Assembly (NCBI GenBank): GCA_017469935.1
Contig: JAFUFL010000074.1
Coordinates: 1 to 64,000 of the forward strand
Direction: 5' to 3'
Source of the DNA: Lachnospiraceae bacterium
GTDB lineage: Bacteria > Bacillota > Clostridia > Lachnospirales > Lachnospiraceae
DNA length: 64,000 nt
Shown: piece by piece, positions 50,871-59,995 of the stretch
Layout: each line of letters starts with the position of its first letter
Numbering within the stretch: the stretch's first letter is position 1
The notes under the pieces: model-generated
Databases searched by the model: none
What the model was told of the DNA's origin: nothing
The model's input: the letters and a program-made list of their open reading frames with translations, nothing else
Position numbers and translations under genes: made by a program

Positions 50871-51281
50871 ATGCTCTACTATATAACTCTGTTTCTGGTC
50901 TTCTGGGCTCTGATCTATACGGCAGCCAGATTTCTCCAGTATTTTCGAATCGTCAAAAATTATAAAGAAGAGACGCAGGCCACGGTAAAGCAGGTCAGGG
51001 ACCATGAACCGGCGGGCAAAAAGGAGCCGCCGGCTCTCGATGTTGTCCTGGTGTATGAGATTGGCGGAGAGGAGAAGACCTCTGAGGTAGTTGTGCCCAG
51101 GGAACTGGCGGCGCGCTACCAGGTGGGGAGCAAAGTCGGGATCCGCTACTATGTGGAAGAAAACGGCACGGTGCATGTCGCCACGGCCGGAGATGCGCCG
51201 CGAAAGCTCATGTACGCCTATCTGGGCGCGTTCATCCTTGAGCTCGTGATCTACGTCGTGATCTGGCGCATTCTGCTGTAA
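50871..51281 (+). CDS. Small two-helix membrane protein (DUF3592-like)
   Basis: The 136-residue protein has an N-terminal helix (YYITLFLVFWALIYTAA), a middle soluble beta-rich part (KEETQATVKQVRDHEP, VGSKVGIRYYVEENGTVHVA) and a C-terminal helix (LGAFILELVIYVVIWRILL). The layout, with 'A-x-V' strand and 'VGxxVxIRYxxxNP-like' segment, resembles DUF3592; this is a pattern judgement. It lies 17 bp after the preceding gene and 14 bp before the YesL-type gene, so all three are one transcript. Confidence 0.6.
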   Translation: MLYYITLFLVFWALIYTAARFLQYFRIVKNYKEETQATVKQVRDHEPAGKKEPPALDVVLVYEIGGEEKTSEVVVPRELAARYQVGSKVGIRYYVEENGTVHVATAGDAPRKLMYAYLGAFILELVIYVVIWRILL

Positions 51282-51295
51282 GCTCGGGAGGACTT

Positions 51296-52051
51296 ATGAA
51301 CACTTTTATACAGGGATTTCTGGACAACGACAGTTTCTTCGGAAAATTTATGACCAAGCTCGGCATCATTATTGCCGCCAATATCATGTTCGTACTGCTG
51401 AGCATCCCGTTTTTTACCATCGGGGCAGGATTCTGCGCCCTCTATCACGTCATGTTCCGGACGCTGCGAAACGCCGATGGAGTCGTCAATCCGTTTAAAG
51501 AATTCTGGGCCGGACTGAGGTCTAACTTTAAGCAGGCGACGATTTCCTGGCTCCTGTTTGTCCTTCTGATCGCATTTTTGTTGATGGATATCCGGATCTG
51601 CAATGCGGCCGGCGGCGCGCTCGACATTCTTAAGATCGGCGCCTATGTCATCGGGATCGCGGGCATCGCGCTGTACCTGTATCTGATTCCCGTGATGACA
51701 GCTTTCAAGGATACGCTGCCGCATCTGATCCGCAACGCTTTCTTTTTTCTCGGGAAAAAGCCTTGGAAGGCGGCTGTCATACTGTTTTTTGACATCTTCC
51801 CTATGGTTCTGACTTTCTCGGACCTGCAGACGCTGCCTCTGTACGCTTTTCTGTGGGTGCTGTGCGGGTTCGGCCTGCAGGCCATGCTGGCGGCGACGCT
51901 TCTACTGCCGGAATTTGAGCCTTATCTTGCGGCGGGCAAGGAAGAGGCGGGGGAAGGCGGCGATGCGCAGGAGCCTGCGCCCGAAGGCCCCGGGCCTCAC
52001 GACAAGACAGAGGAGGAAATACTGGAAGAAATGCAGAAGCTGGGAATGTAG
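51296..52051 (+). CDS. YesL/DUF624-family membrane protein
   Basis: The 251-residue protein has five or so hydrophobic helices and the DUF624 features: an N-terminal KFMTKLGIIIAANIMFVLLSIPFFTIGAG followed by ALYHVMFRTLRN and NPFKEFWAGLRSNFKQA. The C-terminus is an acidic/Pro-rich tail. YesL proteins commonly accompany carbohydrate ABC importers in Firmicutes, where their role is not settled. CTCGGGAGG is the ribosome site. Confidence 0.85.
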   Translation: MNTFIQGFLDNDSFFGKFMTKLGIIIAANIMFVLLSIPFFTIGAGFCALYHVMFRTLRNADGVVNPFKEFWAGLRSNFKQATISWLLFVLLIAFLLMDIRICNAAGGALDILKIGAYVIGIAGIALYLYLIPVMTAFKDTLPHLIRNAFFFLGKKPWKAAVILFFDIFPMVLTFSDLQTLPLYAFLWVLCGFGLQAMLAATLLLPEFEPYLAAGKEEAGEGGDAQEPAPEGPGPHDKTEEEILEEMQKLGM

Positions 52052-52077
52052 AGTGCTCTGAGGGCTCCAATTAACAG

Positions 52078-52107
52078 TTGACAAGATAACGGATTAACGT
52101 TTATAGT
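52078..52107 (+). promoter_or_regulatory. trp operon promoter
   Basis: TTGACA (52078-52083), 18 bp, TATAGT (52102-52107), directly upstream of the T-box leader. Confidence 0.7.
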
Positions 52108-52114
52108 AATAAAA

Positions 52115-52431
52115 AGCTAAAACTTAACAGCGATGCAAACCGATGAAGTGGAGATAAAGCAGAAGGGGCCCTTACAGAGAGACCGGGCAGGTGAGAGCCG
52201 GTCAGAACGCTGTTCTGCAAATGGACCACGGAGGGCGCATTCAACGGCCGCGCGGCGGCTCAGTATAATGCGACGTGAGGGCATACGTCAGTTGCCGGGA
52301 ATTTGTTGGAATTCCGACAAGAGTGCGCGGTACGTTTTTATATCGCGCAAATCAGGGTGGCACCGCGGATCCGATCCCAGGAGAAAGATTCGTCCCTGAC
52401 AGGATACAGTTGTCCTGTCAGGGACTTTTTT
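52115..52431 (+). promoter_or_regulatory. T-box leader (tRNA-Trp sensing) of the trp operon
   Basis: The leader carries the conserved T-box sequence AGGGTGGCACCGCGG (52354-52368) followed by a terminator (52392-52431). The UGGC bulge would pair with a tRNA ending GCCA, consistent with tRNA-Trp having discriminator G. In Stem I, TGG at 52222-52224 followed by ACC is the probable Trp specifier codon. Uncharged tRNA-Trp would stabilise the antiterminator and turn on trpD-C-FB-A. The stretch 52052-52520 holds no gene. Confidence 0.9.
52392..52431 (+). terminator. T-box-controlled terminator
   Basis: A 13-bp perfect stem GTCCCTGACAGGA (52392-52404) with 52413-52425, followed by TTTTTT. Confidence 0.92.
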
Positions 52432-52520
52432 ATGCACACGAAGGTTAAGGCTTCAAGATTAAAGTTTCTGGCAGACCAAAAGAGTGCCCGGCAAAAGGGG
52501 CACCGGAAATGGAGGGAACT

Positions 52521-53558
52521 ATGATCAAAGAAGCAATCATCAAAATCGTCAACAAGGGAGATCTCACTTACAGCGAGGCCAAAGAGGTCATGACGGAGAT
52601 CATGAGCGGGCAGACCACCCCGACGCAGAACGCGGCATTTCTCGCAGCTCTTTCGACCAAGAGCACCAAGGCCGAGACCATCGACGAGATCACGGGCTGC
52701 GCCGTCGCCATGAGAAATAAGGCCATTCCGGTAGAGCACGAGGGCATGGAAGTCCTTGAGATCGTCGGAACCGGCGGCGACAACGCCCACACCTTTAATA
52801 TCTCCACCACCTCCGCCATGATCGCGGCGGCGGCGGGCGCCAAGGTCGCCAAGCACGGCAACAGGGCGGCGTCTTCCGACAGCGGCGCGGCGGACTGCCT
52901 GGAGGCACTGGGGGTAAATATTCAGCAGTCTCCGCAGATGTGCACAAAGCTCCTCGAGGAGGTCGGCGTGTGCTTCATGTTCGCACAGAAGTACCACACC
53001 TCCATGAAGTACGTCGGAGCGATCCGAAGGGAGCTGGGATTCAGGACGGTGTTCAATATTTTGGGCCCGCTCACCAATCCGGCCAGACCCGAGTACTTCA
53101 TGCTGGGCGTCTACGATGAGTATCTCTGTGAGCCGGTCGCCAAGGTTCTCTCCTCGATGGGAGTCAAACACGCGCTGGTCGTGTATGGAAGAGACAAGAT
53201 GGACGAGGTCTCGCCGAGCTGTGAGACAACGGTCTGCGAGCTCAGGGACGGCTTCTACAGAACGATCGTGATTAAGCCCGAAGATTTTGGAATGGTCAGA
53301 GGGGAGAAGAGTGAGATCGTCGGCGGGACGCCGGACGAGAACGCGGCGCTGACGAGAGGCATCCTTAAGGGCGAGATCACAGGCACAAAGAGAAACGCGG
53401 TGCTCCTCAATGCCGGATGCGCGATCTACGCGGCCAACAAGGCGGAAAGCATAGCGGACGGAATCCGGATCGCAGCCGAGATGATCGACAGCGGAAAGGC
53501 TCTGGCAGTTCTCGACCGCTTTATAAAAGTTTCCAATGAAAGGACAGCGGAACAATGA
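52521..53558 (+). CDS. trpD: Anthranilate phosphoribosyltransferase
   Basis: Joins anthranilate to PRPP, the second tryptophan-specific step. The 345-residue protein has the family marks: [15 protein letters not shown] (PRPP site), [21 protein letters not shown], and [13 protein letters not shown]. There is no glutaminase domain, so it is the stand-alone form. The ATG at 52521 is chosen because GGAGGGA sits directly upstream; an earlier ATG at 52509 overlaps that site. It is the first gene after the T-box; trpE and trpG, which normally precede it, are absent from the window. The stop overlaps the trpC start (ATGA). Confidence 0.95.
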   Translation: MIKEAIIKIVNKGDLTYSEAKEVMTEIMSGQTTPTQNAAFLAALSTKSTKAETIDEITGCAVAMRNKAIPVEHEGMEVLEIVGTGGDNAHTFNISTTSAMIAAAAGAKVAKHGNRAASSDSGAADCLEALGVNIQQSPQMCTKLLEEVGVCFMFAQKYHTSMKYVGAIRRELGFRTVFNILGPLTNPARPEYFMLGVYDEYLCEPVAKVLSSMGVKHALVVYGRDKMDEVSPSCETTVCELRDGFYRTIVIKPEDFGMVRGEKSEIVGGTPDENAALTRGILKGEITGTKRNAVLLNAGCAIYAANKAESIADGIRIAAEMIDSGKALAVLDRFIKVSNERTAEQ

Positions 53559-54337
53559 CGATCCTTGACACACTGGCGTCCCATGCGAGGGCGCGGACCC
53601 TTAAGAACAAACTGAAATATCCCGAGGAAGAGATCAAAAAAGAGGCACTCGCCCTTGGCGCGGGCACCGGATTTCCGTTTGAAAAGGCGCTCGCACAGCC
53701 CGGCATGTCCTTTATCTGTGAGGTCAAAAAAGCGTCTCCCTCCAAGGGAATCATCGCCCGCGACTTCCCCTATCTGGAAATTGCCCGGGAGTATGAAGAG
53801 GCCGGCGCCTCAGCCATCTCCTGCCTGACGGAACCGGATTTTTTCATGGGGAGTGACGAGTACCTGAGGAAGATCGCGGCCGCCGTAAAGATCCCGGTCC
53901 TGCGAAAGGACTTTACCGTAGATCCGTATATGATCTACGAGGCCAAAGTGCTGGGGGCCTCCGCCGTCCTTCTGATCTGCGCCATCCTGACGGATGAAGA
54001 GCTTATCGAATACGGCGCCCTGGCCAGGTCTCTGGGACTGTCGGCCCTTGTGGAGGCGCACGACGAGCGGGAAGTGGAGCGCGCGCTCAGGGTGGACAAG
54101 GCGGTCATCGGCGTCAACAACCGGGACCTGAGGAATTTCACGGTGGACTGCCGCAACAGTGTGAGGCTGAGGAAAATGGTTCCCGGCGACAGGCTGTTCG
54201 TATCGGAGAGCGGCATACAGACGCCGAAGGACATAGAAATCCTTCGTGAGTGCGGGATCGACGCGGTCCTGATCGGGGAGACACTGATGAAGAGCCCCGA
54301 TAAGGCCGCCGAGCTGCGGTGCCTGAAAGGCGAGTGA
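53555..54337 (+). CDS. trpC: Indole-3-glycerol phosphate synthase
   Basis: Closes the indole ring, giving indole-3-glycerol phosphate. The 260-residue TIM-barrel protein shows [45 protein letters not shown] and SESGI, including the catalytic Lys and Glu residues of the family. The start overlaps the trpD stop by four bases, indicating translational coupling. Its last nine codons (AELRCLKGE, stop) have been duplicated twice in the spacer that follows. Confidence 0.95.
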   Translation: MTILDTLASHARARTLKNKLKYPEEEIKKEALALGAGTGFPFEKALAQPGMSFICEVKKASPSKGIIARDFPYLEIAREYEEAGASAISCLTEPDFFMGSDEYLRKIAAAVKIPVLRKDFTVDPYMIYEAKVLGASAVLLICAILTDEELIEYGALARSLGLSALVEAHDEREVERALRVDKAVIGVNNRDLRNFTVDCRNSVRLRKMVPGDRLFVSESGIQTPKDIEILRECGIDAVLIGETLMKSPDKAAELRCLKGE

Positions 54338-54421
54338 GCGGCGCTGAGCTGCGATACCTTAAAGGTAGGTGAGCGACGGAGCAGAGCTGCGATACCTTAA
54401 AGGTAATTGAGCGGCGGAGCA
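54311..54421. repeat. Tandem triplication of the trpC 3' end
   Basis: Three units starting GAGCTGCG at 54311 (35 bp, within trpC), 54346 (38 bp) and 54384 (38 bp). Units 2 and 3 still read as A-E-L-R-Y-L-K-G-R/N plus TGA, i.e. copies of the trpC tail including its stop. Units 2 and 3 are nearly identical, so the last duplication is recent. Confidence 0.88.
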
Positions 54422-54448
54422 GACCAAAAGAGCGCAGGAGGTGGCGGG

Positions 54449-56257
54449 ATGACGATGTCGGAGCCTGTAAAGATCAAGATCTGCGGCATGCGCAGACAGG
54501 AGGATATCGAAGCGGCCAACATGTGCAGGCCGGACTATATAGGATTTATCCTGTCGGAGGGATTCCGAAGATCCGTAAAGCCGGAGGAGGCAAGAGCGCT
54601 GGCAAAGCGTCTTGCTCCCGGGATCCGGGTCGTCGGCGTGTTCGTAAACGAGCCGGTGGAAAAGATCGCCGCATGCTGTGACTTCCTGGACCTGATCCAG
54701 CTTCACGGAAAGGAAGACAACGGCTATCTGAAGCGGCTCCGGGAAGCGGCGGACAAACCCGTGATCCAGGCATTTCGGATCGCGGAGGCAGGGGACTTTG
54801 AGAGGGCCCTGCAGAGCAGTGCGGACCTGATCCTGCTGGACAGCGGGACGGGGAGCGGGCAATCTTTTGACTGGAGCCTGATCGGGCAGTCGGAACGGCC
54901 GTGGATCCTGGCAGGAGGTCTCGGCCCGGACAACGTCGCGGAGGCGGCCGCAAGGTTTAGGCCCTATGCGGTGGACCTGAGCAGCGGGGCGGAGACGGAC
55001 GGATGGAAAGATCCGATGAAAATGAGAGCCTGTGTGGAGGCGGTGAGAAAAACGCAGAAAGAGGTGACACAGATGTCCAGAGGAAGATTTGGTAAATTCG
55101 GCGGCCAGTACGTGCCGGAAACACTGATGAATGAGCTGATCCGTTTGGAGGAGCAGTACAACTTTTATAAAAATGACCCGGCTTTTTGCGCCGAGCTGAC
55201 AGAGCTTCTGAACAGCTACGCGGGCAGGCCCTCCCGCCTGTACTACGCGGGCAAAATGACAGAGGACCTGGGAGGAGCCCGGATCTATTTAAAGAGAGAG
55301 GATCTCAATCACACGGGGGCCCACAAGATCAACAACTGTCTGGGACAGGTGCTGCTGGCTAAAAAAATGGGAAAGACCCGCGTGATCGCGGAGACGGGAG
55401 CCGGCCAGCACGGCGTGGCGACGGCGACGGCCGCGGCGCTTTTAGGGCTGGAGTGCGAAGTGTTCATGGGCCGTCTCGACTGCGAGAGGCAGAAGCTCAA
55501 CGTCTTCAGGATGGAGCTTCTGGGCGCCAAGGTGCATCCGGTGGAGAGCGGGACCAAGGTGCTCAAGGACGCGGTCAATGAGACCATGCGCGAGTGGGCG
55601 GGCAGAGTGGAGGACACCCACTACGTGCTCGGATCGGTCATGGGCCCGCATCCCTTCCCGACCATGGTGAGGGATTTCCAGGCGGTCATCTCGAAGGAGG
55701 CGCGCGCGCAGATTCTCGAGGCGCAGGGAAAGCTCCCGGACGCCGTGATCGCCTGTGTGGGCGGCGGCAGCAATGCGATCGGCATGTTCTATCACTTTAT
55801 CGGGGATGAAGGCGTGCGGCTGATCGGCTGCGAAGCGGCGGGCCGCGGCGTGGAGACAGGTGAGCACGCGGCGACCATCACGGACGGAAGCCTTGGCGTC
55901 TTCCACGGGATGAAGTCACTCTTTTGCCAGAATGAGTACGGACAGATCAAGGAAGTCTATTCGATCTCGGCCGGCCTCGACTATCCCGGGATCGGACCGG
56001 AGCACGCCTATCTTCACGATATAGGAAGGGCGGAATATGTCCCTGTCACGGATGATGAAGCCGTGGAGGCCTTTGAGTATCTGGCGAAGACGGAGGGCAT
56101 CATCTGCGCGATCGAGAGCGCGCACGCGGTGGCGCAGGCGAGAAAGATCGCTCCCACCATGGGAAAAGACCAGAGCCTGATCATCTGTCTGTCCGGCCGG
56201 GGAGACAAGGACGTGGCCGCCATCGCGCGTTACAGAGGCATCAGGATCGAAGACTGA
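54449..56257 (+). CDS. trpFB: Fused phosphoribosylanthranilate isomerase / tryptophan synthase beta (TrpF-TrpB)
   Basis: One uninterrupted 602-residue frame covers two enzymes. Residues 1 to about 205 are TrpF ([57 protein letters not shown]). Residues 209-602 are TrpB, starting [17 protein letters not shown], with the PLP lysine in [13 protein letters not shown] and the phosphate loop GGGSNAIG. The ATG at 54449 follows GGAGG. At residue 209 an internal ATG (55073), preceded by GAGGTG six bases upstream, coincides with the normal TrpB N-terminus, so free TrpB may also be made. TrpA, the partner of TrpB, follows 19 bp later. Confidence 0.93.
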   Translation: MTMSEPVKIKICGMRRQEDIEAANMCRPDYIGFILSEGFRRSVKPEEARALAKRLAPGIRVVGVFVNEPVEKIAACCDFLDLIQLHGKEDNGYLKRLREAADKPVIQAFRIAEAGDFERALQSSADLILLDSGTGSGQSFDWSLIGQSERPWILAGGLGPDNVAEAAARFRPYAVDLSSGAETDGWKDPMKMRACVEAVRKTQKEVTQMSRGRFGKFGGQYVPETLMNELIRLEEQYNFYKNDPAFCAELTELLNSYAGRPSRLYYAGKMTEDLGGARIYLKREDLNHTGAHKINNCLGQVLLAKKMGKTRVIAETGAGQHGVATATAAALLGLECEVFMGRLDCERQKLNVFRMELLGAKVHPVESGTKVLKDAVNETMREWAGRVEDTHYVLGSVMGPHPFPTMVRDFQAVISKEARAQILEAQGKLPDAVIACVGGGSNAIGMFYHFIGDEGVRLIGCEAAGRGVETGEHAATITDGSLGVFHGMKSLFCQNEYGQIKEVYSISAGLDYPGIGPEHAYLHDIGRAEYVPVTDDEAVEAFEYLAKTEGIICAIESAHAVAQARKIAPTMGKDQSLIICLSGRGDKDVAAIARYRGIRIED

Positions 56258-56276
56258 GCCGGAAAGGGGAAGAGCT

Positions 56277-57056
56277 ATGGCACGAACAATAAAGGATGCT
56301 TTCAAGAACGGAAAGGCTTTTGTCGCGTTTATCACGGCGGGCGATCCGAACCTGGATAAGACGGGGGAATATATTCTCGAGATGGAGCGCGCGGGCGCGG
56401 ATCTCATCGAGATCGGAATCCCCTTCTCGGATCCCATCGCGGAAGGAGTTGTGATCCAGGAGGCGGACCTGCGGGCCCTGCAGTCGGGCACGACTACGGA
56501 CGGCATATTTGACATGGTGGAGAAGCTCCGCCAAAAGACCGACATGCCGCTGGTCTTCATGGGCTATCTCAATCCGGTATTCCACTACGGATATGAGCGG
56601 TTTTTCGCAAGGTGCAAAGAGTGCGGCATCAGCGGGATCATTATTCCCGACCTGCCCTATGAGGAGAAAGGGGAGTGCGAGGAAATCGCGGCGAAGTACG
56701 GCGTGGATGTGATCTCCATGATCGCGCCCACTTCCGCGGCCAGGATCCGGGCAATCGCATCAGAAGCTAAAGGATTTTTGTATGTCGTCTCCTCGATGGG
56801 CGTTACGGGAATCCGGTCCGAGATCAAAACAGACCTTTCCTCCATTCTTTCTGCGGTGCGGGAGGCATCGGACATTCCCGCCGCGGTGGGATTCGGGATC
56901 AACACCCCCGAGCAGGCCGCGAAGGTCGCGCAGATCGCCGACGGTGTGATCGTGGGAAGCGCGATCGTCAAAATCATCGCTCTCTATGGGACCGAGGCCG
57001 GCCCTTATATCCATGATTACGTCAAGGCGATGAAGGATGCGATTGCAAAATATTAA
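56277..57056 (+). CDS. trpA: Tryptophan synthase alpha subunit
   Basis: Cleaves indole-3-glycerol phosphate to indole, which passes through the tunnel to TrpB. The 259-residue TIM barrel has FVAFITAGDPN, the catalytic Glu in LIEIGIPFSDPIAEG, the catalytic Asp region IIPDLPYEEKGE, the GVTGIR loop and GFGINTPEQA. AAAGGGGAAGAGC is the ribosome site. It is the last gene of the trp operon; no clear terminator separates it from the next gene. Confidence 0.95.
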   Translation: MARTIKDAFKNGKAFVAFITAGDPNLDKTGEYILEMERAGADLIEIGIPFSDPIAEGVVIQEADLRALQSGTTTDGIFDMVEKLRQKTDMPLVFMGYLNPVFHYGYERFFARCKECGISGIIIPDLPYEEKGECEEIAAKYGVDVISMIAPTSAARIRAIASEAKGFLYVVSSMGVTGIRSEIKTDLSSILSAVREASDIPAAVGFGINTPEQAAKVAQIADGVIVGSAIVKIIALYGTEAGPYIHDYVKAMKDAIAKY

Positions 57057-57088
57057 GCAAATAAGTAAATGTTAAGAATTAGTTAAAA

Positions 57089-57159
57089 AACTCTCCCTGA
57101 AATGTTGCATTTATGTGATTGATATATTACAATAATGTTACATTTGATAAGGGAGAGTT
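57089..57159 (+). promoter_or_regulatory. Promoter of the wall amidase gene and overlapping anti-ribosome-site repeat
   Basis: TTGCAT (57105-57110), 17 bp, TACAAT (57128-57133) forms a promoter. Around it, AACTCTCCCT (57089-57098) is perfectly complementary to AGGGAGAGTT (57150-57159), the ribosome site of the amidase gene. Only transcripts that start upstream of 57089 (read-through from trpA) would carry both arms. Confidence 0.6.
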
Positions 57160-57163
57160 TATC

Positions 57164-59602
57164 ATGAAAAGATTATTGGCTGTTTTTCTCACATCCTGCA
57201 TGATCGCCGGTCTCGCATCGCCCGCCGGAAGCGGACTGATGACAGAAATCCGTGCTAACACGGAGGCGGCTTTCAGCAATCTCGGATCTTCCGAGGGCAG
57301 AACGGAAAGCGCGGCGGAAGGAGCAGAGAGCTTCGATGAAGCGCTCAGAAGCCTTTACGACAACTCCATGTCCGCCACGGACGAGGAAGTTCTCGCATCC
57401 GCGCAGATGATGCCTTCCGATTTTACGGCGGTAGAATCCGAACTGGGTGACAAAGCCAAGACTCTCATCGATTATCTCAAATATTACGAGGCTTCCAAGA
57501 GCAGTTATATGATCGGCTCCGGGGAGAGCGGAAAGGAATTTTCCGGCAGTGTGATCTCGGAGTGGGACAGACAGGGAGAATATACTTCCCGCGTCATGTC
57601 GGCCGACAACACGCTTCGCACGCTGGTTCCCAGGATCAAAGTCAACAGCTGCTCCGTAGAGGGGAAGAGCACCGTGCTCGACATCTATGAGTGGATGACG
57701 GTCGGATACGCCGCCGATGATGCTTCGGCCGTCAATGCGGCAGCTTACGGCTATACTTTCTCCCTCAAACTCGACTGTGACAGAAAGGGCGAATGGAAGA
57801 TCGCGTCCGTAGAAGATACGGACAGCAACTTTGACTGGATGGAGGAAGAAATTGCTTACTCTCTGCAGGCAGAGAGCGAGGAAACCGATCCGCTCAGAGT
57901 CTTTATGGAAGACGGCGAACAGGAGATGATGGCAGCGGTTGCCGCCACGTCCTATACCTACGACGTATCCAAGGCGATTGCTTACGCCGATAAATACTGC
58001 ATCAATTACAATTCTTCCTACAACAGCTACAAGGGAAGAGGCGGGGACTGCGCGAACTTTGTATCCCAGTGCCTGTATGCGGGCGGCTTTAAGCAGGACT
58101 CTGTCTGGTATAAGCACAGCGTAGCCTGGATCAATGTCATGAAGCAGATCGCGCACTTCAAGCAGTACGGTACCTTCCTGAAAGCCACCGACAGCAACAT
58201 TCTCAAGGGCAATCCGATCTATTTTGACTGGAACGGCGACAGCACCTATGACCACGCGACCATCTGCGTGGGCCGCAATAACAGCGGAAAGCCTATTCTG
58301 GACTCTCATACCAGGGACCTCTATCACGCAAACTGGGACTTCTGGGACTTTGAGAAAGCTGCCACGATCCAGCTTCGCGGATCGAATTCTTCCACCGCGG
58401 CAAGCGGAAAGTGGAAGAGCAATTCCACCGGCAAGTGGTATGAATATGCCGACGGCACCTATCTGACAAGCTGCTTCAAGACGATCGACGGCAAGAGATA
58501 CTACTTCAACAACAGAGGCTATGCGGTCAAAGGGCTGCAGAAGATCAACGGCAATTACTATTTCTTCAATACCTCGACCTGCGTGATGGCGACCGGATGG
58601 GTGACTTACAACGGAAACAGGTATTATTTCGGATCCGACGGTGCGGCTTATACCGAGTGGGAAGAAATCGGGGGCAATTATTACTACTTCAATCCCACCA
58701 CCTGTGTGATGGCCAAGGGATTCTACAAGGTCAAGAACAAGCTCCATTACTTTAACAGCAATGGCGTGGAGCAGTTCGGCTGGATCACGGTAAGCGGCAA
58801 AAAATACTATCTCGACGAATACGGCGTCGTGCAGTTCGGCTGGCAGACAGTCGGCGGCAAAAAATACTATTTTGACACGAACGGAGCCATGGTGACGGGA
58901 ATCGTCCAGATTGACAGCGTAATTTACGAGTTCGATGCCAAGGGCGTTTACAAGGGAAAATCTTCGGCGACGTCGGCGGCGACCGTCGTAGACACCGCAA
59001 AAAATACGACAAAATACGGCTCGGAGAAGGCTCCCGCCGTATCGACCGGCACTAACGGCTGGGTGCAGTCCGGAGACAGCTATTATTACTACGTAAACGG
59101 CAAGATGAAGAAAGGCTGGCTGCAGCTGGACGGAAATTATTACTACCTGGGCATCACCGGCGCGAGACTGACCGGCTGGAAGAGTATCGGCGGTAAGCTG
59201 TACTATTTCACCTCCAAGGGCGTCATGAAGACGGGCTGGCTCAAGGTCAACGGACGTTACTACTACTTTAACAGTGACGGAACGCGGGTGACCGGCTGGA
59301 AGAAGCTGGGCGGAAACTGGTATTATTTCAACAAGTCGAACGGGGCTATGAAGACCGGCTGGCTTCTGACCGGAGGAAAGTACTATTATCTGGCTTCCAA
59401 TGGAAAGATGAAGACCGGCTGGGTCAAGATCAACGGCAAATATTTCTTCTTCAATAAGAGCGGAGACAGGAAGACAGGCTGGCACCACGATGCGGACGGA
59501 CATACCTATTACCTGGACAGCAACGGCGTAATGGCTACCGGAAGAAGGGTCATTAACGGCAGGACCTATTATTTCGATAGCTGGGGCGCACTTCAGGACT
59601 GA
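57164..59602 (+). CDS. Secreted amidase-type wall hydrolase with many wall-binding repeats
   Basis: The 812-residue exported protein has a signal peptide (MKRLLAVFLTSCMIAGLASPAG), an N-terminal region of about 230 residues with no family that I recognise, an Amidase_6-type domain with Cys296 (GGDCANFVSQC) and His364 (YDHATICVG), then about 18-20 choline/wall-binding-type repeats (YYFNSDGTRVTGWKK pattern) broken by a Ser/Thr/Lys linker near residue 610. The start at 57164 is set by GGGAGAG and the signal peptide. It resembles the NlpC/P60 protein at 23068 in anchoring style but has a different catalytic domain. A large hairpin terminator follows. Confidence 0.88.
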   Translation: MKRLLAVFLTSCMIAGLASPAGSGLMTEIRANTEAAFSNLGSSEGRTESAAEGAESFDEALRSLYDNSMSATDEEVLASAQMMPSDFTAVESELGDKAKTLIDYLKYYEASKSSYMIGSGESGKEFSGSVISEWDRQGEYTSRVMSADNTLRTLVPRIKVNSCSVEGKSTVLDIYEWMTVGYAADDASAVNAAAYGYTFSLKLDCDRKGEWKIASVEDTDSNFDWMEEEIAYSLQAESEETDPLRVFMEDGEQEMMAAVAATSYTYDVSKAIAYADKYCINYNSSYNSYKGRGGDCANFVSQCLYAGGFKQDSVWYKHSVAWINVMKQIAHFKQYGTFLKATDSNILKGNPIYFDWNGDSTYDHATICVGRNNSGKPILDSHTRDLYHANWDFWDFEKAATIQLRGSNSSTAASGKWKSNSTGKWYEYADGTYLTSCFKTIDGKRYYFNNRGYAVKGLQKINGNYYFFNTSTCVMATGWVTYNGNRYYFGSDGAAYTEWEEIGGNYYYFNPTTCVMAKGFYKVKNKLHYFNSNGVEQFGWITVSGKKYYLDEYGVVQFGWQTVGGKKYYFDTNGAMVTGIVQIDSVIYEFDAKGVYKGKSSATSAATVVDTAKNTTKYGSEKAPAVSTGTNGWVQSGDSYYYYVNGKMKKGWLQLDGNYYYLGITGARLTGWKSIGGKLYYFTSKGVMKTGWLKVNGRYYYFNSDGTRVTGWKKLGGNWYYFNKSNGAMKTGWLLTGGKYYYLASNGKMKTGWVKINGKYFFFNKSGDRKTGWHHDADGHTYYLDSNGVMATGRRVINGRTYYFDSWGALQD

Positions 59603-59640
59603 GTCCCGAAAAGGCAAAGAGTGACTTGGAGTAATTAGAA

Positions 59641-59692
59641 AGAGGAGGCGGCTGATGAGGATCTGATCCTCAATCAGGCTGCCTCTCTTTTT
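59641..59692 (+). terminator. Terminator after the wall amidase gene
   Basis: A long hairpin in which AGAGGAGGCGGCTGATGAGG pairs with the stretch ending GCCTCT (two or three mismatches), followed by CTTTTT. Confidence 0.8.
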
Positions 59693-59696
59693 GTGT

Positions 59697-59858
59697 AATT
59701 ATTCAGTACCCCGGAAAAAAGATCAAAATAAGGTCCGGGGAGCTCGCTCACCGGAACGTTTTTGATCTTTTTTCCGGGGCGGACAAGGCGCAGAGCGCCT
59801 CTGAAAGCCCACAGTCTCAAATGCGGAGCATTTGGGACGTGGAGTGCTGAATAGTTAT
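59697..59858. repeat. 162-bp MITE-like hairpin element, copy 3
   Basis: Same element as 8-169 in the opposite orientation and the same length. The terminal repeats are TAATTATTCAGTACC and GTGCTGAATAGTTA. Three internal inverted repeats are visible: CCCCGGAAAAAAGATCAAAA with its partner at 59760-59779, GGCGC-AGA-GCGCC, and CAAATGC-GGA-GCATTTG. No ORF. Confidence 0.8.
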
Positions 59859-59878
59859 ATCTTTATGCAAGGATCGGA

Positions 59879-59907
59879 TTGAAATCACTATTAAATTGTG
59901 GTAAATT
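59879..59907 (+). promoter_or_regulatory. Candidate promoter of the MarR/OhrR gene
   Basis: TTGAAA (59879-59884), 17 bp, TAAATT (59902-59907), located just after the MITE-like element. Confidence 0.45.
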
Positions 59908-59995
59908 CGATTGCATGGTACGTCCGTTTGCGCATCCGACACGGTGAGGATAAGCGGCGCCATGAGTTCGATTAAGTTTGGAGGAAATGAGATCC

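Noticed and set aside
57173-59617. 814-residue minus-strand ORF opposite the wall amidase
   Set aside because: Shadow of the repeat-rich gene on the plus strand; its apparent repeats only mirror the wall-binding repeats.
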